Shown: in pieces, positions 17,105 to 24,760 of the stretch
Layout: each line of letters opens with the position of its first letter
Position numbering within the stretch: position 1 is the stretch's first letter
From: Bradyrhizobium sp. LTSP849
GTDB lineage: Bacteria; Pseudomonadota; Alphaproteobacteria; Rhizobiales; Xanthobacteraceae
Length of the DNA: 64,000 nt
NCBI RefSeq assembly: GCF_000938255.1
Contig: NZ_JYMR01000016.1
Coordinates: 62,001 to 126,000 of the forward strand
Direction of reading: 5' to 3'
Position numbers and translations under genes: made by a program
The notes under the pieces: model-generated
What the model was told of the DNA's origin: nothing
Database searches by the model: none
Seen by the model: only the letters and a program-made list of their open reading frames with translations

Positions 17105-17390
17105 TATCTCAAATTGCTTTTTCAGGCGTTCGCTTAGCGTTGCCCTCCGAAGGCAAAGGTCACACGTTCGAATCGTGTCGGGTGCGCCAGTTTTCTTTAG
17201 TTTACAGTGCGGTATGCGCGCCTTAACCGAAACTCTTAGCTCTGTCTCATTTGAGCGAGTAAGCAATCTGGAAGAAAATCGCCGCCGAGTGCAGATTGCT
17301 TGATGGCGAGCCAAGGCCCTATTACGCGCGCCAACGCGCGGGTTCTTGCTTTTTTCTGGTTGCGGAGACATGCACCCATCTCAAATTGCT
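17105..17390. repeat. 13-bp direct repeat around the tRNA-Arg fragment
   Basis: ATCTCAAATTGCT occurs at 17105-17117 and again at 17378-17390, bracketing the tRNA-Arg remnant. It may be a short duplication left by insertion or excision; chance cannot be excluded. Confidence 0.35.
17138..17189 (+). pseudogene. tRNA-Arg(CCG) 3' fragment
   Basis: The sequence contains an intact anticodon arm (TTGCC-CTCCGAA-GGCAA, anticodon CCG), an intact T-arm (ACACG-TTCGAAT-CGTGT), the 3' acceptor strand CGGGTGC, a discriminator G and encoded CCA. The 5' acceptor strand and D-arm are missing; the bases upstream do not pair. A 3' tRNA half beginning near the anticodon arm is the usual footprint of integration by a tRNA-targeting tyrosine recombinase, so this is read as an attachment-site remnant, not a functional tRNA. 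Confidence 0.8.
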
Positions 17391-17451
17391 ATTCGGAGCA
17401 GCGGCTTGAGCTGCGGCCGGCGTGGAGCAAAACATCGATTGCAAGGTTCAT

Positions 17452-18423
17452 TTACGGCTTCAGCACGATCGCACCGGCCGATTTTCCGGATTCAAGTGCC
17501 TCATGCGCCTGGGCGACATCAGACAGGGCGTAGGTCTTCCAGATCGCAGGATGGATCACGCCGCGTTCGACCGCGTCGAATACATCGAGGACACGCTTTC
17601 GATATTCCTCTACATCGGTCGCGTGTGCCGGAAGGCCCGGACGCGTCAGAAACAGCGAACCTTTCGCATTGAGCGTGCCGACTTCCACCGGCGGAGGGGA
17701 TCCCGACGATGCCCCGATGGAGACCAGCGTGCCACGCTGATGCAGGCTATCGAGAGACGCCGCGAATGTCTTGCGCCCGATGCCGTCATAGATCACGTCG
17801 GCCTTGTGACCATTGGTTACCCGGGCCACATCCGCCGGCAGGTTGTCGCTCCAGATCAGAACGTGTTCACATCCCGCCTCCTTCGCACGCGCGACGCTCG
17901 CTTCCTTCGACACCACGCCGACAACTGATGCGCCGAGATGCTTCGCCCAGGGGACGAGCAACTGTCCCAGCGCTCCTGCGGCTCCGTACAGCAACACGAC
18001 CGTCCCCGGCCCGACCGGAAAGGTGCTCTTGATGAGGTATTGAGCGGTGATGCCCTTGAACACCACGGCAGCCGCAGCCTCGAAACTGATGGTGTCGGGA
18101 AGCTTCACCAGGCGATTTGCGGGATACAGCCGCCCCGTCGCGTAGCTGCCCAAGGGACCAAGGGCATATGCGACCCGATCACCGGCCACGACATTCTCGA
18201 CGTCGGGGCCAACCGCGGCGACGATCCCCGCCGCCTCCAGTCCAAGTCCGTTCGGCAGAGGAATCGGGATGGCCCCGTTGCGTTGCGTCACATCGAGATA
18301 GTTGACGCCGATGGCGTGCTGTTCGATCCAGGCCTGGCCGGGACCGGGGGCGGACTGTTCAATTTGTTCTAGCTCGAGGACCTGAGGTCCTCCGGATTGC
18401 TTCAATCGAATTGCGTGTGTCAT
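17452..18423 (-). CDS. NADPH:quinone oxidoreductase, zinc-free MDR family
   Basis: 323 aa from the ATG at 18423 (GGAGGA upstream; the frame stays open further upstream into unrelated sequence). Features: GVNYLDVTQRNG, LGLEAAGIVAAVGPDVENV, the nucleotide-binding VVLLYGAAGALGQL at ~150. The catalytic-zinc Cys of alcohol dehydrogenases is absent, as in QorA-type enzymes that reduce quinones or enones with NADPH. The upstream frame runs without a stop into the crcB remnant, showing how closely the rearranged block abuts this gene. Confidence 0.9.
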   Translation of the reverse strand: MTHAIRLKQSGGPQVLELEQIEQSAPGPGQAWIEQHAIGVNYLDVTQRNGAIPIPLPNGLGLEAAGIVAAVGPDVENVVAGDRVAYALGPLGSYATGRLYPANRLVKLPDTISFEAAAAVVFKGITAQYLIKSTFPVGPGTVVLLYGAAGALGQLLVPWAKHLGASVVGVVSKEASVARAKEAGCEHVLIWSDNLPADVARVTNGHKADVIYDGIGRKTFAASLDSLHQRGTLVSIGASSGSPPPVEVGTLNAKGSLFLTRPGLPAHATDVEEYRKRVLDVFDAVERGVIHPAIWKTYALSDVAQAHEALESGKSAGAIVLKP

Positions 18424-18603
18424 GTTGTCCTCCAGATCGTTGGGTTGCTGGTTAGGGAAGCCGGCGGACCGGGCCGGCGTTCGCAACGGGTGGTCGCCTG
18501 CCTCCGTCTCCATCGCTGTCGTCAGCGTGGATCGGGACGACGGTCGAGATGAGCTTGCCTTTCCGAAGTGGGCCGCGCGGCTCCGCGTGGGGGGCGCCGG
18601 CGG

Positions 18604-18720
18604 GTGAAGCGCGCCGACAGCCCCGAGCGCGACTTCGGCGAATGGTGGAAACGCGCGCCCGAGTTCGAGGTCGTGCGCGACTATTTGCGGGTCGAGGACG
18701 AGGCCGGTGCGCGCTTCTGG
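18604..18720 (+). pseudogene. C-terminal fragment of an ImuB-like protein
   Basis: A short forward frame reads SPERDFGEWWKR...VVRDYLRVEDEAGARFW, which resembles the C-terminal domain of ImuB, the Y-family-polymerase-like partner of DnaE2 (usual form GPERI..EWW...RDYxRVED..GRRFW). The match ends abruptly at 18720, where crcB sequence on the other strand begins. No other imuB or dnaE2 sequence is in the window. The identification rests on about 35 residues. Confidence 0.45.
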
Positions 18721-19100
18721 GCCGATGCGCGTGGCGAGCACATGGCCCAGCGCCACCGCGACGATGCACAGCACGACGGTGATCAGCACGTTGCCCATGG
18801 CACCCACCCAGTCCCCGGCGCGCATCAACGCCAGCGTCTGCAGGCTGAACGAAGAAATGTGGTGAAGCCCCCGCACAAGCCGACCATGATGAAGGTACGT
18901 AGGTCGGCGCTCCCCGGCAGCGGGCCACTGGGTAACGTGAGTGTCGAGAAGAATCCGATGATGAAGCTGCCGACGATGTTGATTAGGATCGTGCCCCAGG
19001 GGAACGGCTCGCCCAACGCGCGGTCGGTGACCAGCCCGACCCAATAGCGGCCGACACTGCCGATGGCTCCGCCGGCGGCGACGCAGAGATAGGGAATCAT
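18721..19100 (-). pseudogene. crcB: Frameshifted crcB (fluoride channel Fluc)
   Basis: From the ATG at 19100 (AGGAG upstream) the product reads MIPYLCVAAGGAIGSVGRYW...INIVGSFIIGFFSTL...GLCGGFTTF, a clear CrcB/Fluc start with its GR and NxxGSF motifs. Near 18855 the frame shifts: the continuation SSFSLQTLALMRAGDWVGA...LGHVLATRIG lies in another frame, as if one T were missing from the TTT run. The native stop is also lost, replaced by the imuB junction. A four-helix dual-topology channel could not be made without frameshifting. Sequencing error is an alternative for the frameshift but not for the lost end. Confidence 0.7.
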
Positions 19101-19513
19101 AAACGTACGCTCCTGTTGGAACCCCCAGCAGCGTGACGATCGGGCCTGGACAGGTCCGGATAGGGATTTCGGCCCGGGCTCATCCCTTCCAGTAACGAAG
19201 CCAGGTGCAAGATTGTCGACTCCGCCAACCGCGGCGAGCCGCGCTGGGTCGGCACGCACGCGGTGTCGATTGAGTCCTTCACCGTAAAAGAGACAACGTG
19301 TCGCGGCCCTAGACCATTACTCCGCAGCACCGCCGCCTCGGGCGCCTTTGCGTCGTCGAGCGCGTCGGCTGCCAGCGACACAATCGCATTGATCTTCGAA
19401 TCCACGGCGCTGATGCGGGCCAGATGCGCTTGCACGACCTGGACGGAGACCTCGTTGCTCCGGATCGGTTCGGCCAGCTTGGTGGCGTCTGGATAGATGA
19501 TTTTAGAACCCAT
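19097..19513 (-). pseudogene. Internally deleted copy of the neighbouring amidase
   Basis: From the ATG at 19513 the product starts MGSKIIYPDATKLAEPIRSN and follows the intact amidase at 19627-21033 for ~90 residues up to QRGSP. It then jumps to RLAESTILHLASLLEG, the last ~25 residues of the same protein. About 350 residues, including the Ser-Ser catalytic part, are missing. The divergence between the copies (for example PLHGVPF versus PRHVVSF) suggests an old tandem duplication followed by deletion. No amidase activity is expected. Confidence 0.8.
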
Positions 19514-19626
19514 CTCGGAACTCCGAATTTCGCCCGGTTGATGATTGATCGGTGTCGCTGGCGCGCTTAGGCGGAGCGGAGCGCCGGCATCGCCACGCGT
19601 CGCACGATGTCGGGGCCTCATTTTCG

Positions 19627-21033
19627 TCAGAGGTTCGGATGCAGGTTCCGCACGGTGCTGACGCTTTCGAGCAGCGAAGCCAGGTGCAGGATCGTGGACT
19701 CGGCCTGCCACTTGGCGATGACCTGCACATTAATCGGCAGCCCTTCCTTGCTCGTACCGAACCGCATCGCCAGGCCGGGCAAGCCGGTGACGTTGAGCGG
19801 CACAGTCGCACCCTGCAGGTAGGTGGCATCCACGGTCTGGCCGTCGATGGTGAACTTCTCGACGCCATGCTTGTGGGCCGGGATCGGCAGCACGTGGGTA
19901 ATCAGCGCGTCGTAGCGCGAGAAGTAGTCGGCATAGCCGTCGCGCAGCCGCTCGGCCGCCTGCTCGGCGTCGATATAGTCCTTCATCGACGTGTCGGGCA
20001 GCGAGAGCATGGTCTTGGCCATCTTGTACATTTCGTCCTCATGGCCGGCCGTTGCCTCGGCAAACGCGGGCTTCATCTCCATCACATGGAGGCGGTTGAA
20101 CACGTCGAGGGGAAAATCGCGCTCCAGCGCCGGGATGCTCACCTGCTCGACAAATACGCCGATGTCCTTCAGCGCCTCGGCCGCGACCTTGACGATCGCC
20201 GCCACCTCGGGATCGACTGGCCCCAAGCCGGGTCCGACCATCCAGCCCACCCGGAGCTGGCGGTAGGGTGAGCGGCCGATGCCGGCATCGAACTCGACGG
20301 TGCTCGTGGCAAATCCGTCCTGGCCGTCAGGCCCGACCAGTTGCGAGAAAGCGAGCGCGATGTCGCGAACCGAGCGCGCCATCGGCCCGACATGCCAGAA
20401 GCGGCGCGGCACGCGCGGCCAGATGCCGGTCATGGGCACGCGGCCATGGGTCGCCTTCATTGAGGTAATGCCGGTTTGCGCGGCCGGTCCGCGCACGGAG
20501 ATTGCGAGATCGGTGCCGATACCGATTGGCGACATGCCCGCCGCGATCGCCGCCGATTCACCGCCGCTCGAACCGCCCGGAGTGCGGGTCACGTCCCAAG
20601 GGTTGTTCGACCGGCCCGTGAGCAGGTTATCGCTCTCGATCCAGTAGGAAAATTCGGGAAGGTTGGTCTTCGCCAGCAGGATGCCGCCTGCCTTCTTCAT
20701 TCGCGCGACGCTCGTCGCGTCGACATCGGGAACGCGCCCCTTGAAGATCGGCGAGCCGCGCTGGGTCGCCACATCAGCGGTGTCGATCGAGTCCTTTACC
20801 GTAAAGGGGACACCGTGCAGCGGGCCGAGTGCGTCGCCCGCCAATACCGCTGCCTCCGCCGCCTTTGCGGCTTTGAGGGCCCCGTCCGCGAGCGTGACGA
20901 TTGCGTTGATCTTTGGGTTCACCGCCGCGATGCGATCCAGGTGCGCCTGCATGACCTCGACCGGCGAGACCTCCTTGGTGCGGATCAGCTCGGCCAGCTT
21001 GGTCGCGTCGGAAAAAAGGATCTCTTTGGTCAT
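19627..21033 (-). CDS. Amidase signature family hydrolase
   Basis: 468 aa, full length. The catalytic Lys is in PFTVKDSIDTAD (~84), and the Gly/Ser-rich signature spans GGSSGGESAAIAAG to SVRGPAAQTG (~150-185). The usual GTDTGGSIR reads GTDLAISVR here, keeping the nucleophilic Ser but changing the bases before it. The family hydrolyses aliphatic or aromatic amides and ureides; GatA-like transamidation is unlikely without gatBC. Single gene, with a decayed tandem copy downstream. Confidence 0.88.
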   Translation of the reverse strand: MTKEILFSDATKLAELIRTKEVSPVEVMQAHLDRIAAVNPKINAIVTLADGALKAAKAAEAAVLAGDALGPLHGVPFTVKDSIDTADVATQRGSPIFKGRVPDVDATSVARMKKAGGILLAKTNLPEFSYWIESDNLLTGRSNNPWDVTRTPGGSSGGESAAIAAGMSPIGIGTDLAISVRGPAAQTGITSMKATHGRVPMTGIWPRVPRRFWHVGPMARSVRDIALAFSQLVGPDGQDGFATSTVEFDAGIGRSPYRQLRVGWMVGPGLGPVDPEVAAIVKVAAEALKDIGVFVEQVSIPALERDFPLDVFNRLHVMEMKPAFAEATAGHEDEMYKMAKTMLSLPDTSMKDYIDAEQAAERLRDGYADYFSRYDALITHVLPIPAHKHGVEKFTIDGQTVDATYLQGATVPLNVTGLPGLAMRFGTSKEGLPINVQVIAKWQAESTILHLASLLESVSTVRNLHPNL

Positions 21034-21130
21034 AGCTGTTCTCCTACCTGTTGGTTATTGCGGAAACTCTACCTGTCACTTGGTAGGTCGGAACCTAGGC
21101 CTTTATTTCGTCCGGAGCCGCCCACCGAGC

Positions 21131-22747
21131 CTACTTGCGGTTCGGCACGGTCTTCTGCTGCACCTTCTCGAGCAGCCTCTCTGCGGCCGCATAAGATGAC
21201 GCGGGGTTTTGACCGGTGGTGAGCAAGCCATCGGTCACAATGAAAACGCCCCAGTCCTCGCTACTTTCGAACTTGCCACCTTTGGCCTTGAGTTCGTCCT
21301 CGACGAGGAACGGCACGATATTGGTGAGGCCCACTCCTTCCTCCTCGCTGTTCGTGAAGCCGGTGACGCGCTTACCGTCGACGAGCGGACGTTGCGGATT
21401 GACAAAAGCATGGGCTCCGAAACGAGAGAGCTCCCGGCCATACCCGCTATTCTTGACCCCGCCGACCGGGACACGGGGATTGGACGCCGTGAAGCCATTG
21501 ATGAACACGCCACCGGTGTAGAGCTCACGCGCGATCTTGCGAGCCGCATCCACGTCCCTGGTCCATATATTGCCGCTGAGACCGAACTCGCTTGCATTCG
21601 CCGCGTCGACGGCAGCGTTGATGTCCGGGACGCGGGTGATCGCGGCAACGGGACCGAAAGTCTCTTCGTCGAAGGCGGGCATACCTTGCGTCACTCCGCT
21701 GAGTACCGTGGGCGTGTAGAAGGCTCCTTTGCCTTCCGCAGGTTTGCCCCCGCACAACGCCCGTGCGCCCTTTGCAATGCTGCCTTCCACCTGTTTATGC
21801 AGAGAGTCCCGGAGATCAATCCGTGCCATTGGTCCCATCTGGGTTGCTGGATCTGTCGGGTCGCCAACCCGGATCGCCTTTGCTGCTTCCACAAACAACT
21901 TTTCAAAGTCATCTGCTATTTCTTCGACCAAGATGAACCGTTTTGCCGCAAGGCAGACCTGACCCGCATTGCTGAAGCGGCTCGTGATGCCCGCCGCAAC
22001 GGCCTTGGGTATGTCGGCATCTTTACAGACGATAAAAGCATCAGAGCCACCCAACTCCATGATGGTCTTCTTGATCACTTTTCCGGCCTGTGATGCGACT
22101 GCAGAACCGGCTCGCACGCTCCCGGTAACGGAAGCTCCCTGAACACGCGGATCATTGATGACGTTGACGATATCCTCCGTCTTCAGAATTAGGTTCTGAA
22201 ACACCCCTTCGGGAAAGCCGGCTTCACGCATCACGCGCTCAAATTCGAGCGAACTTCTCTGCGTGTTGGTGGAGTGCTTTATCAAGACGACGTTTCCTGC
22301 CAGGAGCGTCGGCAGGGCCATGCGGGTCAACTGCCAAATCGGAAGATTCCATGGCATGATCGCAAGTATCGGGCCGAGCGGCAGATACGAAACGTATGCT
22401 TCAACCTTTCCCGTTGGAGCGGGTGCATCCGCAAACATTTGCGGTCCGTGCTCGGCATACCAATCCGCTTCCATGGCGCACTTCTCAATCTCTGCTCCGG
22501 CTTCGGCCGAAACTTTCCCCATCTCGGCTGTAATCACTTTCGCGAGTTGGGCCTTCTGCTTCCTCAATGTCGCTGCGAGGTCGGAGAGGAACTGTGCACG
22601 CTGATGAACGGACACCCGTCGAAAGGATTGGAAACTTTTATCGGCGCGCGCGAGCACGGCTTCTGTTTCCAGGGGAGAAAAAACGGAGAATGTCTCAATC
22701 TGCTCTCCTGTGGCGGGATTCACGGTCGAAAAGCTGGACGAATTCAT
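21131..22747 (-). CDS. Aldehyde dehydrogenase fused to the C-terminal tail of a DJ-1/PfpI protein
   Basis: 538 aa. Residues 1-~453 are a complete NAD(P)+ succinate-semialdehyde-type aldehyde dehydrogenase: PWNLP (132-136), catalytic Glu in MELGG (231) and Cys in NAGQVC (265), ending GYGRELSRFGAHAFVNPQ. From ~455 the protein becomes VDGKRVTGFTNSEEEGVGLT...PFLVEDELKAKGGKF...VTDGLLTTGQNPASS, the last ~80 residues of a DJ-1/PfpI (Hsp31-like) protein. The join falls near 21388. Normal enzymes of this group stop at ~455-460, so the tail is extra. Probably produced by a deletion between two co-directional genes; the oxidoreductase part may still work. Confidence 0.88.
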   Translation of the reverse strand: MNSSSFSTVNPATGEQIETFSVFSPLETEAVLARADKSFQSFRRVSVHQRAQFLSDLAATLRKQKAQLAKVITAEMGKVSAEAGAEIEKCAMEADWYAEHGPQMFADAPAPTGKVEAYVSYLPLGPILAIMPWNLPIWQLTRMALPTLLAGNVVLIKHSTNTQRSSLEFERVMREAGFPEGVFQNLILKTEDIVNVINDPRVQGASVTGSVRAGSAVASQAGKVIKKTIMELGGSDAFIVCKDADIPKAVAAGITSRFSNAGQVCLAAKRFILVEEIADDFEKLFVEAAKAIRVGDPTDPATQMGPMARIDLRDSLHKQVEGSIAKGARALCGGKPAEGKGAFYTPTVLSGVTQGMPAFDEETFGPVAAITRVPDINAAVDAANASEFGLSGNIWTRDVDAARKIARELYTGGVFINGFTASNPRVPVGGVKNSGYGRELSRFGAHAFVNPQRPLVDGKRVTGFTNSEEEGVGLTNIVPFLVEDELKAKGGKFESSEDWGVFIVTDGLLTTGQNPASSYAAAERLLEKVQQKTVPNRK

Positions 22748-22830
22748 GTGCTCTCCCTGAAACTTGACGCTTGTGCGATTGCAAACTCGGTCACGCGAGT
22801 TTGGATCTCGCGATGTTCGGCGAGCCCGTC

Positions 22831-23481
22831 CTAGTTCAGTAACGCCGTGACCGCGCTACCAATCGGGGTGCTGCCTGCGGTCACTTCAAGAATTCGCCTC
22901 CGCACAACCGAGTGGAGGAGGGCTGCAATCGTCGCAGCCACGTCGTCTCGGGAAATATCCACATGAATCTCAGCGAGTCCCAGACTAACGCTTCCGGTCC
23001 CGGGATCGTTCGTGAGTGCAGAAGGCCTTAGAATTACCCAGTCGAGTTCGCTACGGACAAGATCCACGTCTGCCCTCTTTTTAGCTGCCATGTAGTGTTC
23101 GAAGCTTTTCGGCATATCTCTTTCTCGCCATGCTTCGGGAAATACTGAAACAAGGAGGAGCCGGGATATACCCGCCGAGCGAGCAGCGGCGGTCGCTTTG
23201 CGAACTCCATCACCGTCAACTGCATCGATCATCTTGTCTTGGTCATGTGCTCCGGCACCTGCGGCAAACACCATGACGTCTGATCCAGAAGCCGCAGACG
23301 CCAGCTCCTGCTCAGAGATAGTCGACACATCCCCGAGCGTTCCGTCAGCTCCAACCGCGTGTAAGGCGGCAATCTGTTCCGGTCGGCGGTACAGTCCGGA
23401 AACCAAGTCTCCTTGTTTCGCAAGGAGCCCGGCAACGCGAGACCCTGTCCCTCCAGTGATGCCTATTATGAAAACGTTCAT
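22831..23481 (-). CDS. NAD(P)-binding, SDR-like (NmrA/YwnB type) protein
   Basis: 216 aa from the ATG at 23481, with GAGGTG 7 nt upstream. The dinucleotide-binding loop is MNVFIIGITGGTGSRVAGLL, and a VFAAGAG stretch follows at ~75; the protein lacks the canonical YxxxK dyad, as in atypical SDRs that act as sensors or flavin/biliverdin reductase-like enzymes. It lies 83 bp upstream of the aldehyde dehydrogenase fusion in the same direction, so the two may be co-transcribed. The gap 23482-23785 shows no gene. Confidence 0.85.
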   Translation of the reverse strand: MNVFIIGITGGTGSRVAGLLAKQGDLVSGLYRRPEQIAALHAVGADGTLGDVSTISEQELASAASGSDVMVFAAGAGAHDQDKMIDAVDGDGVRKATAAARSAGISRLLLVSVFPEAWRERDMPKSFEHYMAAKKRADVDLVRSELDWVILRPSALTNDPGTGSVSLGLAEIHVDISRDDVAATIAALLHSVVRRRILEVTAGSTPIGSAVTALLN

Positions 23482-23785
23482 CGATATCACCTCTGTGCGT
23501 CTATGACCGGCTCGAAGAGAGAGTTCCCGGAGAATCCAGCCGTATGTTGAGAAATCATTGAGTGACCGTGGAGCTTAGCTCGTCGTTGTAATCACCCTTA
23601 CTCACCTCCGGGACAGTTCAGTCGATCGCCTCGGCATCACAAGGCGACCGTCCGCACCGGCGCGCTCTGCATCTCGACGCGTCTACGCCGACCGAGTTTA
23701 TTCGGCCAACACAGCCGACCTAGGCAAAACCATGAGACCGCCGATGATAGTCCGCCTAACTGACTTTTCTCGAACCGATGGCCAA

Positions 23786-24163
23786 TCAAGTCCAAGGATC
23801 GCCTTTGCCAAATGACCAGTCCGAACGCTCGACGAATACGAGGTTGATCATGACGTCATCAGGGCGAATAGAGAGCCTGCTCTTAAGTTCGTCAGCGATG
23901 TACCGGAAGAAGGCAAGCTTGGATTCCTTGTCATTCCCGACCGTGCTGGTCACCTGGATCAGGACGAAGTCAGATGATCGCTCACTGCCGAGGAAGTGGC
24001 GGTCGTAGATCAAATTATCGGGCTCATGCTCGCTGACGACGATGAAACGGTCGCCTTTCGGCGCCTTCAAAACTCCGACGATCCCGTCCGCTACGACATT
24101 GGCCACAGCGGCGCGATATTCGGCGCTTTTTCCTTTAACTAGATCGACACGTGCAAACGGCAT
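23786..24163 (-). CDS. Tautomerase family protein (long form)
   Basis: 125 aa with GAGGAG upstream. It starts MPFARVDLVKGKSAEYR, keeping Pro-1, and at twice the 4-OT length it resembles the MIF/cis-CaaD-like tautomerase_2 group. The central FLGSERSSDFVLIQV and the C-terminal FVERSDWSFGKG are typical of uncharacterised alphaproteobacterial members. Substrate unknown. Single gene with no obvious operon partner. Confidence 0.85.
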   Translation of the reverse strand: MPFARVDLVKGKSAEYRAAVANVVADGIVGVLKAPKGDRFIVVSEHEPDNLIYDRHFLGSERSSDFVLIQVTSTVGNDKESKLAFFRYIADELKSRLSIRPDDVMINLVFVERSDWSFGKGDPWT

Positions 24164-24760
24164 AGTGATCTCCTCATTTGAAGGGAACGACCGTGCCTGT
24201 GCAAAAGGGCTCAGTCACCGACGGGGGATTGTGCCAGCGGTCTTAGTGAAATGGCGCCTTCCCATCTCACCAACTCCGATCCTTGCATTTAGATCAGACT
24301 AATGTGGGCGGCCTCGGTAAATTGAGGTAAAGGCAGTGTTCCTTTTTGCTCACCATCCGTGCCTGATCGTGTTCCACTGGTTCGTCTTCGCAACAGCTGA
24401 ACGACAGCAATCGGCAGGAATCTCGGCACGCTCCTGCGCCCTGTCAGAAATGTTTAGCCAATGCCGTCCGAACTCGGCTTCCTGCTCGAAACTTTTAGGT
24501 ATCTCCATTTCTTCGTGAGCGAGAAATTGCAGCGCGGGGACGCTTCGTCTGTTCAGCTTAATTTGGGAGTAGCGGGGGTGCCGCGGTGCTTACGTCTGGG
24601 CGGGAGCGACCGTTCTGACGTGCGCAATCACGCGGTATTTCCGGAGGTCAAAGACGGCGGCATTACGTGGAAGGGTTGCCTCTGGTGTTGAGCTATGCAC
24701 CAGCCTTCGTGGACTCCTATCGGCCGCCTTCGGACGGTAAACTGTGCATTCGCAGCAGCA
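24164..24760. other. Intergenic region without recognisable gene
   Basis: Only short, uncharacteristic frames on both strands between the tautomerase start and the stop of the large regulator. No repeats, tRNA-like sequence or clear terminator seen. Confidence 0.5.

Noticed and set aside
18424..19044. N-terminal extension of the quinone oxidoreductase to a 530-residue protein
   Set aside because: The extension reads through the shifted crcB end and intergenic DNA; a good ribosome site and the family start are at 18423.
17452..24163. Fluoride-linked dehalogenation locus joining crcB with the Asp-nucleophile hydrolase
   Set aside because: The crcB gene is broken and lies about 16 kb from the hydrolase with unrelated genes between; no functional link is supported.
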